Source of the DNA: Gimesia alba
GTDB taxonomy: Bacteria; Planctomycetota; Planctomycetia; Planctomycetales; Planctomycetaceae
Length of the DNA: 64,000 bases
NCBI RefSeq assembly: GCF_007744675.1
Contig: NZ_CP036269.1
Span: forward strand, 4,009,546-4,073,545
Direction: 5' to 3'
Of the stretch, positions 45,701 through 54,837 are shown piece after piece. Each line of letters starts with the position of its first letter. The stretch's first letter is position 1. The position numbers were made by a program, and so were the translations under genes. Under the pieces are notes generated by a model. That model was not told where the DNA came from. It saw only the letters and a program-made list of their open reading frames with translations, and did no database searches.

Positions 45701-48031
45701 CTGTGGATCTTAACCAGAGGCACGTCTCAATTTGCTGAGAAAGAAGCGCAGAAAGAAGAGATTATAGACCTAAAAATCAATGCTTCATCGAAAGCCCTGA
45801 ACGAAGCAGAAAAGAAAGCAGAATCCAAATTAAAAGAAATGACCGCTTCGGCTGAGCCTCAGCATAAGGTCGCCTTACAGGGGTTGACTCCGCTAGAACT
45901 GGGAGCCACGCATACCATTCATGTGCCCCCAGAATCAGAAGATAATCAATTTCGTCCCCTATCGATAAGATGGATGCCAACGAACATGCCCTTAAACGGC
46001 CCCCGCTTATGGGGGGCAACCGCCCCGACAGCGGAATTACACTTCCCTCCTTTGAAATCTAATACGCTGAACGTAGACACAAACTTGATGCTCGTGCTGT
46101 ACGATGAGAATCGACTGCCGTTATTTGCCTCGACCATCCCTGAAGCAGCCGTTACCGCCAACAGACGGACGGCTAAAGAGACATTGATTCCATTGCTGAA
46201 GAAACATCAGCTCTGGTTACGCACCAAAGACGCTCCCCAACCCAATGTCACATTCCAATTTGAAGGTCAGGACGAACAGTCTCCACGTCAACTGCCCAAT
46301 AAAAGCCTCAAAATCAGTCGCGGCATCACCCTTTCACTCGCCTTGGACAGCATCCGACGCACACCAGAGCGCTGGAAAATGCCGATTGCCTTTTCAGCAG
46401 AATGGAATGGTCGCCCGGTGCGCGTTCTTGGCTTGAATGGCCCGAAATTTTCTCAGGAAGTCGGTTCAGGACTCGAAAAAGAAACCGGTACCTACTCATA
46501 TGTAGGCGGTTATTCAATCACCTCGAACAAGGACCTCGTGCTGGTTGTTGATGCCGAGACCGGTTTTCCGCTGGTCGAACGCTCTGAATTGATGGAATTT
46601 CAATTTCTCGACTATACTGAAGTGTCGCCAGGGCAGTTTGCGCCATTACGGATCATCTGCAAAACGCGAGCGTTTGATATGGACCTGCGATTCCAGATTC
46701 TTGATGGCAAATTATGGCTCTTTGACCGAGAGGCCCATCTAACAAATAAATCGAAGGTCTCGACCAGCCAAATACTGATCGACGGCAAAAAACCGAGCAG
46801 AGTAATTCGTTCCAGTACACTCGATTCGAAAGGAGAGCTACCTTGGTTCCAGTGGGAAGAGTTGAAGTCGCGCCAGCCGGAACAGAAAGGGGACCAACTC
46901 TCCGCATCATTTGCTGCATTCACCGAACCCTGGACACACCCGTCGTGGAACAATCTAACAGAGGTTAGAACTGAAACAGACGCTAATGGCAGACTGATTC
47001 TTCGCTGCAGTCTGGTTTCTTACCCGCGACTCGGAATCGCTAAGTATTGGACGCTGACTCGGTTTTCTGGCGAATCAGTAGAACCGCTGACATGTGCAGA
47101 AACACTGGAAAAGAAGAGTCAGTGCGAAGTCGTGGTCGCCCCGTTTGAAATCAATCAATCCACACTGGTGCCTCGACAGTCCGATGAAAATTCGCAAACA
47201 GCCGCAAAATGGTCCTTAGGGGGCTCTGCTTCACAGAAGACTCGAGTGAAGTCGTTTTCCATTCACCGCGATCCACAGCAACGCGCCGTGCTGACACCGG
47301 AAATCCTGAGTACATCTTACTATAAAGGTCAGCTGGTCCGTGTGACGGGGGTGTTGATACGAGATGGCATTGTCGTCGCTTCCGGTTCCGCAACTGATTC
47401 CTTCAGAACGTTGAGTACCCCAGAAGTTTCAAAAGAAGCACGAGTTTTATTACTGAATTCCGATCGACAAACTGGTAACTCTGTTCTGATTGGCCATCGG
47501 TCTGTCGTCACGAGTACTCCCGTAGGTAGCACTTGGGCGCGACTCATAGACGATGATTTCACTTCATTCGCTTCCAGGGACCTGCTATCCAGTCGTTTTG
47601 CCGAGGTCAGACAGATTGGCTTACAGAGTCTCTATATGCAACAATCAAAGGAGATCTACGTTCAATATGATCGAGAACGCCGTAAAGGAAGAGTTGCCGA
47701 AAACCTGGTCCCCTATCGAGATGCCCTAAAACACATCTTAACCGCTCAAAACGGCGATTCCCCCGCTGCCATCGCACTGGCTTGTCGCCTCGCGGGCTTT
47801 TCTGAGAATCCTGACTTCCAGTCATCACTCCGTGCGCTCTTGAAACATCCTTCTGAAGTCGTCCGAGATTCAGCAGCTATCGGGCTCGGTCTACTCGGCC
47901 AGAAAGATGCCATCGATCGCTTACGCCACCTGGCTGAGCAACCTGAACCATCAAAAGAAATAGCCACGGACGAACTGCAACGCCTCACCAGACAGCATGC
48001 ATCCTGGGCGTTGAAGCAAGCCGGCGACTGA
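42761..48031 (+). CDS. Giant BlaR1/M56 metalloprotease fused to beta-propeller, duplicated domains and HEAT repeats
   Basis: A 1756-residue membrane protein. Residues 1-425 are an M56 peptidase module: helices near 5-25, 40-60, 185-208 and 405-425, with the zinc site HEFAH at 287-291. A serine/threonine-rich loop lies at about 75-180. Beyond the last helix come PD40/TolB-like propeller blades at about 460-720 (PAWSPDSQKLAIG, AVWSPNGRLIAVS, PVWSPNGEWLAWS). A long region then contains two similar beta units around 900-1000 and 1240-1340, and HEAT repeats from about 1655 to the end (VVRDSAAIGLGLLG). The peptidase probably cleaves the BlaI-like repressor when the outer part senses a signal. Signal unknown. 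Confidence 0.88.
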   Translation: MWFETVAHIILSILTIAAILCGVAELLSRVTRHHWPAIEHAFWFVVLLRLVIPPFMPLITPGFPSWNNSEPTLSQTTPQSPVAIHPNVSINDKFASTDTKMFEDAQRFPERSYVAASHNQKVDSTQNSTLPEQSLTESEKFVEKDNIKVAQGTSLTDSQSLSNEPKTKNSKAQDTGTYRKISTGETIAWICCFIWVTGSLVVLAKTLRSIWSFSKLLQLSEPVAPDVQSVVSRIADRVGLKKVPTVRILTATIPPLVWSGLRNTIVVLPRDLSAVQEPITRDLLLAHEFAHLQRRDYLTRWLELATAVLWWWCPLFWFARFRLRAAEESACDAQVLQLWPDRVGEYTKAIVETVSFVAKVQKQPELATGGSGSVRQLKSRLKLIEQNRSTVNSGIASSLLILFLAIISCPLLLVGKTVHDNVTPIIPQNVASTEIASPNKKNVTQKQLSSKKPLTLTALPPNCKPFFTVPAPDNSQIAFTGRYTGQDGSKKYGLFCFNTATRTVRCLIEKGLKTKPAWSPDSQKLAIGNSPGYGNIYPLVVVDVSSGEIDETGVQGAGAVWSPNGRLIAVSTQFGIAGSWIGGIPADGRIGIWDTTSRKLKYVSPAGINRRDRDSNFSFMTGGILPVWSPNGEWLAWSQRTSESHPDTKKISRSDIWAARIDGGSLQRVFTDATTVNWSKDSTSLTESKSGKQVSLKQSETAVPEDWPTLPSELEKLLLEQEAGAKRATQFDSKIVLAANRLWQNPDLEGIESIEFTHRMSPIRLDERFQWKKEGTFRIEVTHREDGSEHYGVGWSVLKLSDGSTFTFADADAYPRYRTAEEITNSQRKSYRLSARELLRRDTLRHLSGTRLNFAAIDWGRNPNDFRITDYIQKNNTRLIELRATPHAARRVRLNAGAMFETTSWSYMHDVYSNRTVLTIDDHNRIIREVAYKGDEVIAEVDLSDWATSKNGQQAPLRIAIHFPEKNFHVDQKFRITDAGLWILTRGTSQFAEKEAQKEEIIDLKINASSKALNEAEKKAESKLKEMTASAEPQHKVALQGLTPLELGATHTIHVPPESEDNQFRPLSIRWMPTNMPLNGPRLWGATAPTAELHFPPLKSNTLNVDTNLMLVLYDENRLPLFASTIPEAAVTANRRTAKETLIPLLKKHQLWLRTKDAPQPNVTFQFEGQDEQSPRQLPNKSLKISRGITLSLALDSIRRTPERWKMPIAFSAEWNGRPVRVLGLNGPKFSQEVGSGLEKETGTYSYVGGYSITSNKDLVLVVDAETGFPLVERSELMEFQFLDYTEVSPGQFAPLRIICKTRAFDMDLRFQILDGKLWLFDREAHLTNKSKVSTSQILIDGKKPSRVIRSSTLDSKGELPWFQWEELKSRQPEQKGDQLSASFAAFTEPWTHPSWNNLTEVRTETDANGRLILRCSLVSYPRLGIAKYWTLTRFSGESVEPLTCAETLEKKSQCEVVVAPFEINQSTLVPRQSDENSQTAAKWSLGGSASQKTRVKSFSIHRDPQQRAVLTPEILSTSYYKGQLVRVTGVLIRDGIVVASGSATDSFRTLSTPEVSKEARVLLLNSDRQTGNSVLIGHRSVVTSTPVGSTWARLIDDDFTSFASRDLLSSRFAEVRQIGLQSLYMQQSKEIYVQYDRERRKGRVAENLVPYRDALKHILTAQNGDSPAAIALACRLAGFSENPDFQSSLRALLKHPSEVVRDSAAIGLGLLGQKDAIDRLRHLAEQPEPSKEIATDELQRLTRQHASWALKQAGD

Positions 48032-48116
48032 CGGTCTCATCCTATCTAAACTTCGATGAAGTTCGTTCCGTTGCGTTTTTAGTAACTGTAGATTTTGGAA
48101 TGGCTTAATCCGCTGA

Positions 48117-49661
48117 CTAAACAACGGGTAAGCGATTCAAATTTGCTGTTAGTTCCCTCAACCATGTGAAGGTGGGCGTCTCCAGCATCTCAGTCGTGCA
48201 TCGCCAGCGCCAGTTTCCGCCTGCGCGTCCCGGTGTATTCATTCGTGCGTTTGCCTGCAGATTGAGTATATCCTGTAGAGGAGCCATCGCGAGTGCTGCG
48301 ACTGAAGACCATGCCAGATTCATCAATACCGCCGCGATTTCCCGACTGTTGATTGCGGGAAGCTGAAGCGTTTCACACACATTCTTACGCTCATCCTTCG
48401 AGAGAGATTCATACCAGCCGCGTGTTGTGTTATTGTCATGTGTGCCTGTAAAGACAACGGTATTCGAATCATAGTTTTGTGGCAGGTAGGGATTGTCAGG
48501 ATTTCCATCAAAGGCAAATTGAAGGACGCGCATACCGGGTAGATGAAATTCGTCTCGAAGCGCATTCACATCCGGAGTGATGATTCCCAGATCCTCTGCA
48601 ATTAACGGAAGCACACCCAGTTCGTTTTGGGCTGCACTGAAAAACTTTCGACCAGGCCCGGGCTCCCATTGCCCTGCCTGGGCATTAGGTGCCCCATTCG
48701 GTATATGCCAGGCAGCCGCAAAACCACGAAAGTGATCCAGACGAATCAGATCCACATGATCCAGCAACGCACGAAACCGGTCGATACACCAGCGGTAACC
48801 TGTTTCACCGAGTGCTTCCCAGTTATAAACCGGGTTGCCCCAGAACTGCCCTTGAGCACTGAAGTAATCAGGAGGCACACCGGCAACAAAGCGAGGTCGT
48901 AAATCATCATCCAGCAGAAACAGCTCCGGATTGACCCAGACATCGCTGGAATCGGGAGAGACAAAAAATGGCAAATCGCCGATGAACCGGACTCCCTTGC
49001 CGTGAGCATACTCCTTCAGGCGTTTCAATTGCTGAAATACCAGGAACTGCGACAATTGCACCTGATCTATTTCATTCGCCTGTTCCTGTCGGGCTTGAGC
49101 GAGAGCATCTGAATTCCGTCGGACCAGTTCCGTTGGCCATTCGAGATAACAGGCTCCCTGATGCTTGTCTTTCAGTACCTGAAACAAGGCATAGTCATCC
49201 AGCCAGGCTTTTTCGTGATCACAGAAATTTTGGTATGCCTGCTTCAGCTCTGAGGTAGCTCTCTCATGAAAATGAAGCCAGACCGTTTCTAGTAGACGTT
49301 GCTTAAACGATCGGACAGCGTCTAAATCCACTACGGATTCAGAGAACACGATTCCAGAAAGGTCGGCCTGTTGTAACAAACCATCCGCAACTAGATCATC
49401 AGGACTGATCAAAAGCCAGTTGAGAGCGAACGACGAAAGCGGTTGATAAGGCGAGTTGCCATATCCAGTTGGCCCCAGTGGTAAAAACTGCCACCAGGAT
49501 TGACCAGCCTCTTGAAGACGGTCAATCCAGTTCCGAGCCGCAGGACCAAAGTCACCAATCCCATACAGAGACGGCAAGGAAGTCACAGACAACAATACAC
49601 CAGCACCGCGATAATTTGGCGAAAAACAGGAGCGACTCTCAAACTGATCACTGTTACTCAT
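48117..49661 (-). CDS. malQ: 4-alpha-glucanotransferase (amylomaltase, GH77)
   Basis: Transfers alpha-1,4-glucan segments between chains in glycogen or maltodextrin metabolism; cytoplasmic. The 514 residues fit bacterial MalQ of the short type. Motifs seen are GAGVLLSVTSLPSLYGIGDFG, WWQFLPLGPTGYGNSPYQ, GVRFIGDLPFFVSPDSSDVW, DLIRLDHFRGFAAAW (nucleophile region), LIAEDLGIITPDV (general acid region) and VVFTGTHDNNTTRGWY. Single gene, facing away from the sulfatase gene upstream with a 146-base gap. No other glycogen gene lies next to it. Confidence 0.96.
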   Translation of the reverse strand: MSNSDQFESRSCFSPNYRGAGVLLSVTSLPSLYGIGDFGPAARNWIDRLQEAGQSWWQFLPLGPTGYGNSPYQPLSSFALNWLLISPDDLVADGLLQQADLSGIVFSESVVDLDAVRSFKQRLLETVWLHFHERATSELKQAYQNFCDHEKAWLDDYALFQVLKDKHQGACYLEWPTELVRRNSDALAQARQEQANEIDQVQLSQFLVFQQLKRLKEYAHGKGVRFIGDLPFFVSPDSSDVWVNPELFLLDDDLRPRFVAGVPPDYFSAQGQFWGNPVYNWEALGETGYRWCIDRFRALLDHVDLIRLDHFRGFAAAWHIPNGAPNAQAGQWEPGPGRKFFSAAQNELGVLPLIAEDLGIITPDVNALRDEFHLPGMRVLQFAFDGNPDNPYLPQNYDSNTVVFTGTHDNNTTRGWYESLSKDERKNVCETLQLPAINSREIAAVLMNLAWSSVAALAMAPLQDILNLQANARMNTPGRAGGNWRWRCTTEMLETPTFTWLRELTANLNRLPVV

Positions 49662-49807
49662 AATCTTCCTTCATCCCGTTCAGAAGAATTCAGAACCACA
49701 CACTGCCAGCAAGTTCTCAAACCTATAGCACTGAGAGTAACTACCAGAAATGAACTATTCTGTTTTAGTTGATCAATTCGAGCGACAGACGCGTTTGCTT
49801 CTCCAAA

Positions 49808-51997
49808 TCAACGCTGACCGTAAATCGGCGGCTTCCAGTTCTTCGGCAAGCGGCCCTGTGGTCGCACGCCATAGGCATTCGCTGGAATGGGATGGTCTTT
49901 GGCCTGTTGCAGGGGCAGATCGTCTGGCAGGTGTTTGATTTTGAAATCCTTGTATTGAATTTTCATCGCAGGCCCCACGTGAACCTGGACCGCCAATACC
50001 CCTTCCAAAGCACGGCCCTTTTCGTCCAGATCAATCAGGTCGGCCGTTTTATGGCCATCAATCCAGTGCTGGTGATGGTTCCCCTTCACCAGCACGCGAA
50101 AGTCATGCCACTCATCGGGAGCAAATGTTTTGACGGGCATTTTTTCGATCACCCACGGCTGTCCATCCGTTGCGATAATCACTTTTTCTCCCGTGTGTGA
50201 CAGAATACGACGCCCGCGTTCTTCATACAGCATCCCGTTGTAGTTCGGATTATTCGCCACCACGTCACACTGATAACCGGTGACAATGTCCAAACCCAGG
50301 TCAGGCCGCGACATGCCTCGGTACTGCAGACCACTATTACCGCCGGGAGTCACTTTCACCTTCACACGCAGATCAAAATTGCGAATGGTCGAGTCTTTCC
50401 AGGTGATGAAACGGTTCATCTTTAACGTGCCATCTGTTTTGCCGGTTAAGGCGCCGTCTTCGACTGACCAGTACTTGCGGTCGCCGTTCCAGTGACGCAG
50501 CGATTTGCCATCGAACACGCGAACGAATCCTTCTTTATCGGCGCGGGCACTGACGGCTGCGGAGGCTTTCGGGTGAGGCACTGTCGATGCGGTAAATTTC
50601 CCCTTGAGAGGATCAAGCGGCCCTCCGAGTTCTTTCACCCGGTTGGTTGTCCGCTTTCGCATTTCCTGCAAGGTTTTCGCGTGCTGAGGATCTCCCGCCA
50701 GATTGACCAGTTCATCAGGATCCTTTTTCAGATCGTGCAGAAACTCATGATTGCCATGGTCAAAATAGCGCACATATTTGAATTGTTCGTTACGTAAACC
50801 TTCATAGGCAGGAATACGACTGCGAACAGCGAAATGCTCATGAAATGTCTCCTGACGCCAGTCGGCAGGTTTTCCCTTCTCTACAATCGGCTTCAAGCTG
50901 TGCCCCTGGTATCGTTCGGGAATTTTGACTCCCGCCCAGTCGAGAAAGGTTGCCGGCAGATCCAGATTCAACGCAGAGGCGGTCGTAACTTGACCACGCT
51001 GTTTTTGAGGAACACGCGGATCAGCCACGATCAGAGGCACCTTGATCGCTTCTTCATAATGGGACCACTTGCCTGCCAGACCACGATTCCCCATGTAATA
51101 TCCATTGTCAGCAGAATAAACAATGATCGTGTTATCAGCCAATCCTGCTTCTTCAAGCGCCCGCATAAAACGTCCAATGGCACCGTCGATACCACTCACC
51201 ATACGATAGTACGCACGCATGTTCGTCTGATACTTTTTATCGGTATTCCAGCGCCAGAAATAACGCTCACGGTTGATGGTCGTTTTCAGAAAGTCAGGCT
51301 GCCCGTTGAAAATCGAAGGATCGCCAAGACGTGGCGGAGCAATCGTAACGTCTTCGTACATCCCATCGACAGCACGAGGCCACGGAAAATGACCAATGCC
51401 CGGGCGTCGATCGCTGTCTTCAGCATGGCAGGCATTGAACCACATGTTTAATGCGAACGGTTTGTCTTTCGGTTGCGATTTCACAAACTCGATTCCTCGA
51501 TCAACGATCAACTCCGTTTCATGTCGCAAACTGCCATCTGGTTGTTGTTTGTAATAGGGATTGCGGCTGATCGCTTCAAATTCATCAAAATGTGCTTCCT
51601 TTTTATAGCCTTTCGGCATTTTGGCATGCCACTTTCCGAAGTAGCCGGTACGGTATCCGTTTTGACGCAGGATATCGGAATACAAGGTCTCCACTGCATC
51701 GGGCCGCGCCAGTTCCGGATTCGCAGAAGTGCCGTAACTTCGCCCCGTCAGACCGGTCAGGATCGTCGTGCGGCTTACCCAGCAGATTGCCTGACTGACA
51801 TAGGCGTTATCAAATCGTGTTCCGCGCGCCGCCAATGCATCGATATTCGGAGTCTGAACTACCTGATTGCCATAACAGCCAATCGTGCTGGTCGTTTGAT
51901 CGTCGGCAAAGAAGAAGACAATGTTCGGTCGCTCGTCAGCACACAGTTGACTGGAGAATGCAAAGAGAACGGGAATCAGCAGCAGGATGGATTTCAT
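49808..51997 (-). CDS. Secreted sulfatase fused to DUF1080 domain
   Basis: A 729-residue exported fusion with a signal peptide at 1-20. Residues about 22-490 are an S1-type sulfatase: VFFFADDQ gives the metal ligands D32 and D33, and the activation site is CWVSR with C72. The canonical formylglycine motif is C-x-P/A-x-R, so valine replaces proline or alanine here. DNTIIVYSADNGYYMG is the second metal region. Residues about 500-700 are a DUF1080/3-keto-disaccharide hydrolase-like jelly roll (FVRVFDGKSLRHWNGDRKYW, NSGLQYRGM, WHDFRVLVKGNH). The pairing suggests action on sulfated polysaccharide. The substrate is unknown. Confidence 0.9.
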   Translation of the reverse strand: MKSILLLIPVLFAFSSQLCADERPNIVFFFADDQTTSTIGCYGNQVVQTPNIDALAARGTRFDNAYVSQAICWVSRTTILTGLTGRSYGTSANPELARPDAVETLYSDILRQNGYRTGYFGKWHAKMPKGYKKEAHFDEFEAISRNPYYKQQPDGSLRHETELIVDRGIEFVKSQPKDKPFALNMWFNACHAEDSDRRPGIGHFPWPRAVDGMYEDVTIAPPRLGDPSIFNGQPDFLKTTINRERYFWRWNTDKKYQTNMRAYYRMVSGIDGAIGRFMRALEEAGLADNTIIVYSADNGYYMGNRGLAGKWSHYEEAIKVPLIVADPRVPQKQRGQVTTASALNLDLPATFLDWAGVKIPERYQGHSLKPIVEKGKPADWRQETFHEHFAVRSRIPAYEGLRNEQFKYVRYFDHGNHEFLHDLKKDPDELVNLAGDPQHAKTLQEMRKRTTNRVKELGGPLDPLKGKFTASTVPHPKASAAVSARADKEGFVRVFDGKSLRHWNGDRKYWSVEDGALTGKTDGTLKMNRFITWKDSTIRNFDLRVKVKVTPGGNSGLQYRGMSRPDLGLDIVTGYQCDVVANNPNYNGMLYEERGRRILSHTGEKVIIATDGQPWVIEKMPVKTFAPDEWHDFRVLVKGNHHQHWIDGHKTADLIDLDEKGRALEGVLAVQVHVGPAMKIQYKDFKIKHLPDDLPLQQAKDHPIPANAYGVRPQGRLPKNWKPPIYGQR

Positions 51998-52399
51998 GGC
52001 AGAATTTCATTGGTTTGAGATAAAGCGCGTGAGTCAGAAGCCAATATACACATTAAAATTGTACCATTGATGTAAGTGAAAGCCACCCGGTCACGGAAAT
52101 TATTTCTCCACTTTCAGTTAACCTCTGACAGAAGAGATACACTCGTGAAGCAAAACAAAGCCCCGCAGGTGAGAAAGGGTTGTGTTCATTAGCATCACGG
52201 GGTTAAAATCAACATTCTCTCCCCGTTAACAGAAGCCAACCACGGATTTATAAAAACGTCCGTAAATCATCGAGTTTGATAACACTACCAGAAAAAACAG
52301 GCTGCCGACAGAACCCTTTGATATTCTAGCCATCCGCGTCGATCTACCTTTTTGATCAAGTGACGGCTCAATCCCACAGATTGAAAGTCAGTTCGCGAA
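51998..52399. other. Divergent intergenic region between sulfatase and third PSCyt1 operon
   Basis: About 400 bases with no gene. Two modest inverted repeats were noticed: ACGGGG/CCCCGT in the segment around 52197-52227, and an ACGGA/TCCGT pair near 52243-52264. No convincing promoter pair, RNA gene or repeat family member was identified. Confidence 0.4.
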
Positions 52400-54835
52400 A
52401 TGAGTAACCACAAACTCCGCATCACTTTCTTAGCTGCAAGCTATTCACTGCTGATCGCATCAGTGCAATCCGCTTTCAGTGCGGAAGCAGTCGACTTTCG
52501 CCAGGATGTTGCTCCGATCTTACAACGGCATTGTCTAAGTTGTCACAACGACCGTGTGCGTCGAGGGGGACTCTCTTTGCACTCAACCCAGGCAACGACA
52601 AAAGGAGGCGAGAGTGGCCCGTCGATTGATCCGGGTGATCCGGATGCAAGCTACCTGATTGACCTGATCACTCCCACAGACGGCACAGCCGAAATGCCAC
52701 GCGATGAACCACCTCTTTCCGATGAAGAAGTCGCGACGATTCGGAACTGGATCAAGGCAGGCGCTGTCTGGCCTGCCAATTTTGAAATTCAACCTCCGGT
52801 ACTGTGGTCACTCAAACCGCTGCACCGTCCCACCGTCCCCACAGACTTTGAAACCAACCCGGAATTCCCCATCCGTAATCCCATCGATGCATTTGTAGCG
52901 GCGCGGCACAAACTGAATGGGCTCAAACCGGCTCCCGAAGCCAGTCGCCATAAACTCATTCGTCGACTGTATCTCGATCTGACAGGCTTACTCCCCGCAC
53001 CAGAGGCAGTCGAATCATTTATCTCCAGCGAAGATCCACGTGCCTACGAACAACTCGTGGATGAGCTGTTAGCCTCCCCACATTTTGGAGAGCGTTGGGG
53101 CCGCTACTGGCTGGACCTCGCGCGGTATGCTGACAGTGATGGCTATCTTGGAGACAGCATGCGGAAACATGCCTGGGTCTACCGTGAATGGGTCATTGAT
53201 GCCATTAATCAGGATCTGCCATTTGACCAGTTTTCCATCGAGCAACTCGCGGGAGACCTGCTCGACAAGCCAACGTTATCCCAGAAAATTGCAACCGGCT
53301 TTCATCGAAACACGCTTAGTAACACAGAAGCTGGCGTTGACCTGGAACTATACCGCACGAAAGAAATTGTCGATCGTGTGAATACAACGGGCATGGTCTG
53401 GCTCGGTTTCACATTTGGCTGCGCTGAATGCCACGACCATAAACACGATCCGATCTCCCAGAAAGAGTTTTATCAAATTTACGCCTTCTTCAATAATGCC
53501 AATGAAACCACAGCCAAAGTCAAGAAACCCTGGGAAGATACAGAATACGAACAGGCTCGCACAAAGTGGGAACCGCGGTATCAACAACTCCTGTCAGAAT
53601 TAAAAACGTATGAAAACACCGGTCTGACAAAGAAACAACAGACTGAAATCACCGACATTCTGAATAAATACAAAAAATCGACCGACTTGAAACGACTCTC
53701 CCCTTTTTATCAAACGAAAAAAGCAGGCTGGAAAAAACTCTCTGATAAACTGGCAACACAACTACAGACAAAACCATCTCCCCCCGCGACGAGAGCACCG
53801 ATATTTACAGAACGAACAAAAGACCGTCGCGACACTTTCGTGCACGTTCGCGGCATTTACAATCGTCCCGGCGAAAAGGTAAGTCCGGGCACGCCCTTCG
53901 TACTCCCCGACTTATCATCGCGAAACCAAACACCGAATCGTCTGGATCTCGCTCAATGGCTCTTTCAGGATAATAATCCGTTGACACCGCGCGTGTCCGT
54001 CAATCGCATCTGGCAACATCTATTCGGCCAGGGGCTTGTTGCGACACCCAACGATTTTGGAACCAAAGGCGCAGCCCCCACGCATCAGCAGCTACTGGAC
54101 TGGCTCGCTACGGAATACAAAAGTCGTGACTGGAGCCGTAAAGCAATGGTTCGCCTGATCGTGATGTCGTCTACATACCGTATGTCCTCAGCGTCAAACG
54201 CCCGTTCTAATCCACAAGACATCAACAATCAGTTGTTGTGGAGACAAAACAGCTATCGGCTCGAAGCCGAAATCGTTCGTGATATTCATCTGAATGCAAG
54301 CGGGTTACTGGACCGAACCATTGGTCGGCGTGGGATCAGACCACCGCTACCGGCGTTCGTGACCGACGTCGGGCGGAGCGTAAAATGGCCTGCCAGCCAG
54401 GGGAGCGAACAATATCGACGGGGAATGTATATCGTCTTTAAACGAACAGTGCCTTACCCGATGCTGATGACGTTCGACGCCCCCGATGCCACTGTTTCCT
54501 GCAGCCGCCGCGAACGCTCCAATACTCCACTCCAGGCACTCACACTACTGAACGGCCCCATGTTTTTTGAAAGTGCCCAGGTGCTCGGTAAAAAAATGCA
54601 TGAGCACTATCCTGATGACTTTCCCTCTGCCATGAATGAAATGTTTCTGCGATGTCTTGGACGTCCTGCGAATGAACGGGAACAGAACGCACTCAGCGCG
54701 TCCTATTCTGATCTGCTCCGAGTCGCTAGCCAGAACAATATCGATTCCGCAGAAAAAACATCGCCGCAATTGACGGCTCTGAGCCAGGTCGCTCGGATCA
54801 TCATGAATTTAGATGAATTTATTACGCGAGATTAA
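52400..54835 (+). CDS. PSCyt1-DUF1549-DUF1553 protein (third copy)
   Basis: An 811-residue exported protein, the simplest of the three copies. The signal peptide covers about 1-28 (ITFLAASYSLLIASVQSAFSA). The cytochrome-like site CLSCH is at 45-49, and DUF1549 has RRLYLDLTGLLPAPEAVESF and [20 protein letters not shown] plus the heme-type CAECH. A lysine-rich helical linker (TKKQQTEITDILNKYKKS) precedes DUF1553 (VSVNRIWQHLFGQGLV, LQALTLLNGPMFFESAQVLG). No LamG insertion. It is followed after two bases by a DUF1501 gene. Function as for the family: unknown. Confidence 0.92.
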   Translation: MSNHKLRITFLAASYSLLIASVQSAFSAEAVDFRQDVAPILQRHCLSCHNDRVRRGGLSLHSTQATTKGGESGPSIDPGDPDASYLIDLITPTDGTAEMPRDEPPLSDEEVATIRNWIKAGAVWPANFEIQPPVLWSLKPLHRPTVPTDFETNPEFPIRNPIDAFVAARHKLNGLKPAPEASRHKLIRRLYLDLTGLLPAPEAVESFISSEDPRAYEQLVDELLASPHFGERWGRYWLDLARYADSDGYLGDSMRKHAWVYREWVIDAINQDLPFDQFSIEQLAGDLLDKPTLSQKIATGFHRNTLSNTEAGVDLELYRTKEIVDRVNTTGMVWLGFTFGCAECHDHKHDPISQKEFYQIYAFFNNANETTAKVKKPWEDTEYEQARTKWEPRYQQLLSELKTYENTGLTKKQQTEITDILNKYKKSTDLKRLSPFYQTKKAGWKKLSDKLATQLQTKPSPPATRAPIFTERTKDRRDTFVHVRGIYNRPGEKVSPGTPFVLPDLSSRNQTPNRLDLAQWLFQDNNPLTPRVSVNRIWQHLFGQGLVATPNDFGTKGAAPTHQQLLDWLATEYKSRDWSRKAMVRLIVMSSTYRMSSASNARSNPQDINNQLLWRQNSYRLEAEIVRDIHLNASGLLDRTIGRRGIRPPLPAFVTDVGRSVKWPASQGSEQYRRGMYIVFKRTVPYPMLMTFDAPDATVSCSRRERSNTPLQALTLLNGPMFFESAQVLGKKMHEHYPDDFPSAMNEMFLRCLGRPANEREQNALSASYSDLLRVASQNNIDSAEKTSPQLTALSQVARIIMNLDEFITRD

Positions 54836-54837
54836 AT

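Noticed and set aside
48049-48063. Small hairpin AACTTC-GAT-GAAGTT between the BlaR1-type gene and malQ
   Set aside because: The stem is only six bases and the following T-run is 12 bases away, so it is too weak to call a terminator.
50834-52018. Two plus-strand frames of 205 and 181 residues opposite the sulfatase gene
   Set aside because: Both are antisense to the strongly supported sulfatase domain and show no family motif.
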